Shown here: one piece after another, positions 60,012 to 64,000 of the stretch
Numbering within the stretch: the first letter of the stretch is position 1
Layout: each line of letters opens with the position of its first letter
Origin: Sporomusa sp. KB1
Lineage (GTDB): Bacteria; Bacillota; Negativicutes; Sporomusales; Sporomusaceae
Direction: 5' to 3'
DNA: 64,000 nucleotides
Assembly: GCF_007830295.1 (NCBI RefSeq)
Contig: NZ_VLKC01000002.1
Coordinates: 716,940-780,939 of the forward strand
The notes under the pieces: model-generated
The model's database searches: none
What the model saw: the letters and a program-made list of their open reading frames with translations, nothing else
What the model was told of the DNA's origin: nothing
Made by a program: the position numbers and the translations under genes

Positions 60012-60374
60012 TTAATCGTCAACAATTTTTACGGCTAGCTCACAGCAACCGCCTAGTTCCCGGTATTTTTTCAGTCTTGCCACGTCCTTTTGGCGTTGCG
60101 GATCGTTCTCCATTTCCTTGGACAGCAGTTCCTTCACAAAAGAGTACTGTTCAAGTATTTTTTCATTGACCCGATAGTATATCCACTGGGCCTGTTTTTC
60201 GCCGGTAATGAGCTTCACCTGTTTTAGCTTGGTCATATGGCGAGAGGCGTTGGACTGGCTAATTTTCAATATTTCTTCCAAATCACACACACACAAGGTT
60301 TCCATATACAGCAAGTTCAAAATTCTAATTCTTGTTTCATCAGCTAATGCCTTGAGTATTTCTACAATATCCAT
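60012..60374 (-). CDS. arsR: ArsR-family repressor, arsenite-responsive
   Basis: 120 residues from the ATG 5 nt after GAGGTGG. Winged helix DETRIRILNLLYMETLCVCDLEEILKISQSNASRHMTKLKQ; the CVCDL motif in the alpha-3 helix is the classical arsenite-binding site. C-terminal GGCCELAVKIVDD adds a Cys pair. Upstream inverted repeat at 60437-60460. Controls acr3. Confidence 0.93.
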   Translation of the reverse strand: MDIVEILKALADETRIRILNLLYMETLCVCDLEEILKISQSNASRHMTKLKQVKLITGEKQAQWIYYRVNEKILEQYSFVKELLSKEMENDPQRQKDVARLKKYRELGGCCELAVKIVDD

Positions 60375-60436
60375 TAGTTCCACCTCTTTACCTATTGGGT
60401 TTTGTCTTTTGAGTTATAAAAACACTTCTCTTGTAT

Positions 60437-60460
60437 ATGATTATATTCAATTTTAATCAT
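60437..60460. promoter_or_regulatory. Putative ArsR operator
   Basis: ATGATTA-N10-TAATCAT, 63 bp upstream of the arsR start. Confidence 0.5.
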
Positions 60461-60488
60461 GATCGTCAAGCATTTTTTAGGAAACATC

Positions 60489-60546
60489 CTACTCATAATA
60501 AAACAAACAGCACATAAAAGTGTGCTGTTTGTTTTATTATGAGTAG
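60489..60546. terminator. Long perfect hairpin, terminator of the second arsR
   Basis: 26-bp perfect stem with a 6-nt loop, A/T-rich at its base, between the two arsR genes. Confidence 0.75.
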
Positions 60547-60562
60547 TAAGAAGAAGCATAAA

Positions 60563-60886
60563 TTATTTTAAAAATTTCAATATACTCTGACTAGCACCAA
60601 TCTGTTCACTTAGTGTTTTTTCCGCTGCACTAACTATTTCAAGTACAGAGGGATAAACGATTCGATAAATTACCTTTTGACCATCTTTGCGAGAGTCGAT
60701 TATCCCTTGTTTCTTTAAGTTGCTCAAATGCTGTGACAAATTTGACTGTTCAATGTCCAGTTCTTCAATAATCTCGCACACACAGCGTTCACCCTGTTCC
60801 AGGGTCTGGAGAATTCTAAGTCGCACAGGATGGGCCAGTGTCTTAAAGAAATCAGCCGTCAACTTTACTACTATATCTTCTGCCAC
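60563..60886 (-). CDS. Second ArsR/SmtB-family regulator
   Basis: 107 residues from GTG (VAEDIVVKLTADF) 8 nt after AAGGAGG. Winged helix LAHPVRLRILQTLEQGERCVCEIIEELDIEQSNLSQHLSNLKKQG. It carries a CVCEI motif like the CVCDL arsenite site but with a different spacing of neighbours and no C-terminal Cys pair. No target gene immediately downstream on its strand; it may act on the ars operon or elsewhere. Confidence 0.87.
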   Translation of the reverse strand: MAEDIVVKLTADFFKTLAHPVRLRILQTLEQGERCVCEIIEELDIEQSNLSQHLSNLKKQGIIDSRKDGQKVIYRIVYPSVLEIVSAAEKTLSEQIGASQSILKFLK

Positions 60887-61034
60887 GCATATTCCCTCCT
60901 TAAAATATACCCAATCATATATATCAAAACTTCGCCTCAAAGGTTCCCTCGACTAGGCTATCCCAACTACAACCAAAATCAAATATTAGCCCTTTATCAT
61001 ATAATAAATCATTTCTTTTTAACATACAACCTTT

Positions 61035-61086
61035 ACAAAAGTAAAACCTCCTACAGCAGCTATTTCAGTGCCATAGGAGGCTTTCT
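61035..61086 (-). terminator. Hairpin terminator downstream of the aquaporin remnant
   Basis: GCCTCCTA..TAGGAGG stem with TTTTACTTTTG on the minus strand. Confidence 0.6.
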
Positions 61087-61119
61087 TCTCTTGAACCAGC
61101 TAATTTGAGGATATAACGA

Positions 61120-61266
61120 TTAGATCAAACCAATCGATTTGGCCAATGCAAAAGCTAGACCACAACCAATAAATGGTCCAACGACGGGAACCCAGGAATA
61201 GGTCCAGTCAGAAGAACCTTTACTATTCTTTCTATTCCCGCTTGTGCAGCTAATTAATAATTTCAC
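61120..61266 (-). pseudogene. glpF: 3' remnant of a glycerol facilitator/aquaporin gene
   Basis: 49 codons. SSDWTYSWVPVVGPFIGCG followed by LAFALAKSIGLI matches the last helix of MIP-family proteins (usual ..WVPVVGPIIGG..). The preceding five helices and both NPA motifs are absent. Only a GTG without a ribosome binding site precedes it. Confidence 0.65.
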
Positions 61267-61287
61267 GAATACAATACGCCTTGCTTA

Positions 61288-62322
61288 TTACATACCTGCC
61301 ACTTGCTGCGGTTCTGGTGTGCTTAACTCAAAATCAGAAAGTTTCGCCATATTATACATAGTATAGGTCATGGTTTTAAGCATGGCAACCATCAATATAG
61401 CTCCGGTTCCCTCGCCTAGTGCCATATTTGCCTTGATGGGTATATCATCAGCCAATATATTACCTAACAGCATCGCATAAGACATACCCGGTTCTTTGGA
61501 CATATGGGAAGGCAACCCGCAATGCTCTACCTCCCTGTTAATCCGTGCGGCACAGGCAAAAGCTACGGCGGTAATAAAACCATCAATGACAAAAGGAGTT
61601 TTGCGTTTTGCACACGCAATCATACCCGCACATATGGCGACAATATCAAAGCCCCCAACACAGCGCAAAATATCCTCAATGCGGCAAAAGCTCTCCCGAT
61701 GCCGCTCAACGCCTTTAGCCACTACAACACACTTTCTTCTGATAATCTCGTTAGTTGGCGTACTTGCTCCATACCCTACAACAAACTCAGGTAAAATTCC
61801 GGTCATGGCATGCAGCACGGCAGAAGAAGTAGTAGTATTACCAATTCCCATCTCACCAAAGGACACCAAATTAGCCCCTTGGGTATCTATGGCATAGTTA
61901 ACCATCTCTTCCCCTACATGCCAGGCCTGCTCAAATTCAGCCGGTGTCATGGCTTCCTCTTTCATAAAATTTTTGGTGCCCGAAGCAACTCTGCGGTTGA
62001 TGCCTACTGATTTTTTGTTATTGATTCCGATATCAATTACCGAATAAGGAACATTATTAGCCTGACAAAAACAACTAATCGTCGCTCGCCCGTCTACCAT
62101 GTTCTGTGCCTGGAGGTAGGTAATTTCCTCGGGAAAATTCACCACGCCTTCTTCAATAACGCCATTATCGGACGCAAATATTAAATGATAGGGTTTAATT
62201 TCCGGATGCATCGTGCCCCAGGCTAATAACATTTTTTTAAAAACCGTTTCTAATAATCCTAGGCTGTTTGCTGGTTTTGCTGCTCCATTAACTAAATCAT
62301 CTACTCTTGCCTGATAGTTCAT
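61288..62322 (-). CDS. cobT: Nicotinate-nucleotide:lower-ligand phosphoribosyltransferase (third CobT homologue)
   Basis: 344 residues with canonical SFGEMGIGNTTTSSAV and LGEGTGAILMVAML (catalytic Glu intact). The substrate-side N-terminal loop reads KPANSLGLLE instead of the usual KPPGSLGRLE. Single gene under its own cobalamin riboswitch, 53 kb from the tandem pair. It may serve benzimidazole or purine-type ligands while the tandem pair serves phenolics, or be the partner for an alternative ligand. The usual neighbours cobU/cobS are absent. Confidence 0.9.
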   Translation of the reverse strand: MNYQARVDDLVNGAAKPANSLGLLETVFKKMLLAWGTMHPEIKPYHLIFASDNGVIEEGVVNFPEEITYLQAQNMVDGRATISCFCQANNVPYSVIDIGINNKKSVGINRRVASGTKNFMKEEAMTPAEFEQAWHVGEEMVNYAIDTQGANLVSFGEMGIGNTTTSSAVLHAMTGILPEFVVGYGASTPTNEIIRRKCVVVAKGVERHRESFCRIEDILRCVGGFDIVAICAGMIACAKRKTPFVIDGFITAVAFACAARINREVEHCGLPSHMSKEPGMSYAMLLGNILADDIPIKANMALGEGTGAILMVAMLKTMTYTMYNMAKLSDFELSTPEPQQVAGM

Positions 62323-62370
62323 GCTTAATCCCCCTATTTCTTGTTTTGTACCAATACAATAAATAAAAGA

Positions 62371-62397
62371 AACCCTTAGCCCAAAAGAGCCAGGGTT
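62371..62397 (-). terminator. Terminator of the third B12 riboswitch
   Basis: AACCCT..GC/GC..AGGGTT hairpin followed by TCTTTTATTT on the minus strand, 49 bp before cobT. Confidence 0.75.
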
Positions 62398-62451
62398 ATA
62401 TTTTCATAAAATCCTGTCCTCCTGGTACTACCTCTGGCGCGGAGGTAAATA

Positions 62452-62645
62452 ACAGCCAAAACAGGCAGGTCTCCTGGCTTACGGATCCAAAGAACACCCC
62501 TGCCTTCCCGCTTGCTGGTGGCATAATAAAAGTATTCTTCCCCGCTTACAGTGGCGCGACCGCGTCGTTTAAGGATTTAGGCAATCCTTCCGAACTTCCC
62601 TATTCTCCTCTTAGCTTACTAAGAGGCACCTGTATGGTGGCAAAT
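62452..62645 (-). promoter_or_regulatory. Cobalamin riboswitch upstream of the third cobT
   Basis: Minus strand order: GGTGCCTC..GAATAGGGAAG, GACGCGGTCGCGCCACTGTAA, TATGCCACC, GGGAAGGC and AAGCCAGGAGACCTGCC. Complete class-I-type B12 aptamer. Confidence 0.93.
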
Positions 62646-62757
62646 TATTAAGTTTTGATTTCTGTTATACTCATTCTACAGTTATGACCATTCTCCTGTC
62701 AGCCTATGTAGGTTCGCAAGATGTTGAAACATTTAGTCAAAAACATAACTTCCCCGC

Positions 62758-62786
62758 TTGTCTATCCTGCCTTCAAAGAGTACAAT
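62758..62786 (+). promoter_or_regulatory. Sigma-A promoter of the coiled-coil gene
   Basis: TTGTCT (62758-62763), 17 bp, TACAAT (62781-62786). Confidence 0.6.
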
Positions 62787-62819
62787 ATGAATAGAAAGTT
62801 TTAAAGGCAGGTGACAGCA

Positions 62820-63404
62820 ATGGAGAATACGGAATTATTGCAAGCCATCCGCTCTATGATCCAGGAAGAAATACAGCCTATTAAAGAAGAAATAACTACC
62901 ATCAAATCCGATATCGGCACTCTCAAGTCAGATATGGACACTCTTAAGTCTGATATGGATACAATCAAATCTGATACTTCCGCCTTAAAGTCTGATATGG
63001 ATACCGTCAAATCCGATATTTCCGCCTTGAAGTCTGATATGGATACCGTCAAATCCGATATTTCCGCCTTGAAGTCTGATATGGATACCGTCAAATCCGA
63101 TACTTCCGCCTTGAAGTCTGATATGGATACCGTCAAATCCGATATTTCCGCCTTGAAGTCTGATATGGCTACCGCCAAATCCGATATTTCCACCATCCAA
63201 TCCACTATGGCTACCAAAGCTGATATTACCCGCTTAGAAAACAAGATTGAGCAATACGGCGAAGTCCAGCAAAAAGACATCTATCATTTGCTCCAGTTAA
63301 CCAGTAAAAAAGTTGATAACATCCACGAAGACTTAAAATCCCTGGCAGAAGTCACCGGCGAACATGAAATGAAAATTCGTTCTCTTGCCCGCCGCCCTGT
63401 TTGA
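62820..63404 (+). CDS. Heptad-repeat coiled-coil protein
   Basis: 194 residues. After MENTELLQAIRSMIQEE comes a run of about eight 14-residue repeats (LKSDMDTVKSDISA) at roughly 37-125. Each is two perfect heptads, so one uninterrupted coiled coil of about 15 nm is predicted. A charged C-terminal domain follows (ITRLENKIEQYGEVQQKD, LLQLTSKKVDNIHEDL). The N-terminus resembles small phage- and chromosome-encoded coiled-coil proteins annotated as t-SNARE-like or tropomyosin-like. No membrane segment. ATG after AGGTGA; a GTG three codons upstream overlaps that site. Confidence 0.8.
   Translation: MENTELLQAIRSMIQEEIQPIKEEITTIKSDIGTLKSDMDTLKSDMDTIKSDTSALKSDMDTVKSDISALKSDMDTVKSDISALKSDMDTVKSDTSALKSDMDTVKSDISALKSDMATAKSDISTIQSTMATKADITRLENKIEQYGEVQQKDIYHLLQLTSKKVDNIHEDLKSLAEVTGEHEMKIRSLARRPV
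62930..63180 (+). repeat. 42-bp tandem repeats within the coiled-coil gene
   Basis: At least five nearly identical 42-bp units (core AAGTCTGATATGGATACCGT then CAAATCCGATATTTCCGCC). Most differences are single-base, so copy number is prone to change by slippage or recombination in 14-residue steps that keep the frame. Confidence 0.9.
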
Positions 63405-63418
63405 AAGCGTACAAGTAA

Positions 63419-63448
63419 TTAACCCGGCTATGTGCCGGTTATTTTTTT
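63419..63448 (+). terminator. Terminator of the coiled-coil gene
   Basis: AACCCGGC-TATGT-GCCGGTT followed by ATTTTTTTG. It overlaps the end of the convergent DedA gene. Confidence 0.85.
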
Positions 63449-64000
63449 GCGCAACAAAGCAAATACCCGATTAGAATGGCGATAGCCAACACACCTGCTG
63501 CTGTCAAACCAATCGAATTACCTAAACCAGCTAACCGTTGCCAGTTATGCCCTAGCCCAGTCCCCAGATAGATAAGAGCACCACACCAAATAACTGAACT
63601 AATAAATATTCCGAAAATATAGGCCCTGCCATTCATCTGGACAAAGCCTGCCGGAATTGGAATAGCGCCGCGAATAACAGGTAGCAGCCTTCCAAAAACA
63701 ATGGTAAAAATGCCGTATTGAGTAAGCCATTTTTCAATAATCAGCAGTTTCGACTCAGTTGGTATGAGGAAGGAAAAATGTTGAGCTATAATTTTTGTTC
63801 TGCTAAACAAACCCAGTCCATAACTAATAACAGCCCCCAGTAAATCTCCCAATGCGGTGACCGCTATCGCAGGAAGCATTTCTAGTTGTCCGCTATATAC
63901 TAAATAACCGGTAACCCCCAGGGTTAATTCCCCTGGCAGGGGCAGGCCTGTACCAGTAAGCAGCATAGCTGTAAAAATAGCAAAGTAACCATAGGTGTCG
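63439..64000 (-). CDS. DedA-family membrane protein (partial, N-terminus outside window)
   Basis: 187 codons in the window, open to the edge. DedA/SNARE-associated domain: TGTGLPLPGELTLGVTGYLV, ALGDLLGAVISYGLG, KWLTQYGIFTIVFGRLLPVIRGAIPIPAGF (the FGRFxPxxR-type motif), and three further helices. Members act in undecaprenyl-phosphate or phospholipid flipping. At least the first 20-30 residues are missing. Confidence 0.88.
   Translation of the reverse strand, partial: DTYGYFAIFTAMLLTGTGLPLPGELTLGVTGYLVYSGQLEMLPAIAVTALGDLLGAVISYGLGLFSRTKIIAQHFSFLIPTESKLLIIEKWLTQYGIFTIVFGRLLPVIRGAIPIPAGFVQMNGRAYIFGIFISSVIWCGALIYLGTGLGHNWQRLAGLGNSIGLTAAGVLAIAILIGYLLCCAKK

Noticed and set aside
62930-63180. CRISPR-like regular repeats
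   Set aside because: Repeats are contiguous, in frame and without unique spacers; they encode heptads.
62801-63280. Long antisense ORFs opposite the coiled-coil gene
   Set aside because: They arise from the 42-bp repeats keeping other frames open; no ribosome binding site, repetitive composition only.

Overview
The window looks like a chromosomal segment of a diderm, probably spore-forming Firmicute of the Negativicutes (Sporomusa/Pelosinus type). Most genes have strong Firmicute-style ribosome binding sites and sigma-A promoters with 17-bp spacing. There is nevertheless a TonB-dependent outer-membrane receptor. Two overlapping cobT paralogues behind a B12 riboswitch are the hallmark of makers of phenolyl cobamides (ArsAB of Sporomusa ovata), and an in-frame UGA with a SECIS-like hairpin points to selenocysteine use. 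I saw no rRNA, tRNA, transposase, phage or CRISPR array.

Layout. 1-4.6 kb: metal or peptide ABC importer and TonB receptor behind a cobalamin riboswitch. 4.7-5.1 kb: a candidate type I toxin-antitoxin locus. 5.2-9.7 kb: an FMN glutamate-synthase-like protein and the tandem cobT pair with a second B12 riboswitch. 9.7-12.6 kb: a secreted phytase-like esterase and an amino-acid-type binding protein. 13-19.7 kb: a tripartite tricarboxylate transporter whose binding-protein gene has been tandemly triplicated with an exact 1132-bp period, plus a histidine kinase. 19.9-33.7 kb: mixed signalling and housekeeping genes (RsbW-like kinase, Sfp-type transferase, a response regulator/patatin/kinase operon, STAS protein, 3D-domain protein, xpt, an NMT1-type ABC importer, HAD phosphatases).

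33.8-50.3 kb is the most unusual region, an island of three co-oriented operons: (1) glycyl radical enzyme plus activase; (2) an MpsC/DUF2294-like protein, a sulfonate-type ABC importer and an AprA-like flavoprotein with ferredoxin; (3) a second sulfonate-type importer, an acyl-CoA ligase and a 2-oxoacid:ferredoxin oxidoreductase (KorDABC). Each operon starts with a 17-bp-spaced promoter followed by nearly the same short RNA motif fused to an intrinsic terminator, so the three seem to be co-regulated by an attenuator I cannot assign to a known class. The glycyl radical enzyme keeps the sulfonate-binding and catalytic residues I remember from isethionate sulfite-lyase but differs at two pocket phenylalanines. 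I infer an anaerobic organosulfonate-degradation system with an unassigned substrate.

50.3-61 kb is rich in metal, thiol and oxyanion genes: a 6S-like RNA candidate, thioredoxin-like protein/permease/His-rich small protein, a fluoride riboswitch with DUF190 and a decayed crcB, a cloverleaf-like small RNA, SigZ and DUF2703, a predicted selenoprotein, two DGC zinc-binding proteins (one fused to glutaredoxin), MarR, Acr3 and two ArsR regulators. 61-64 kb holds a third cobT with its own B12 riboswitch, a coiled-coil gene made of 42-bp repeats, and a DedA protein cut by the window edge.
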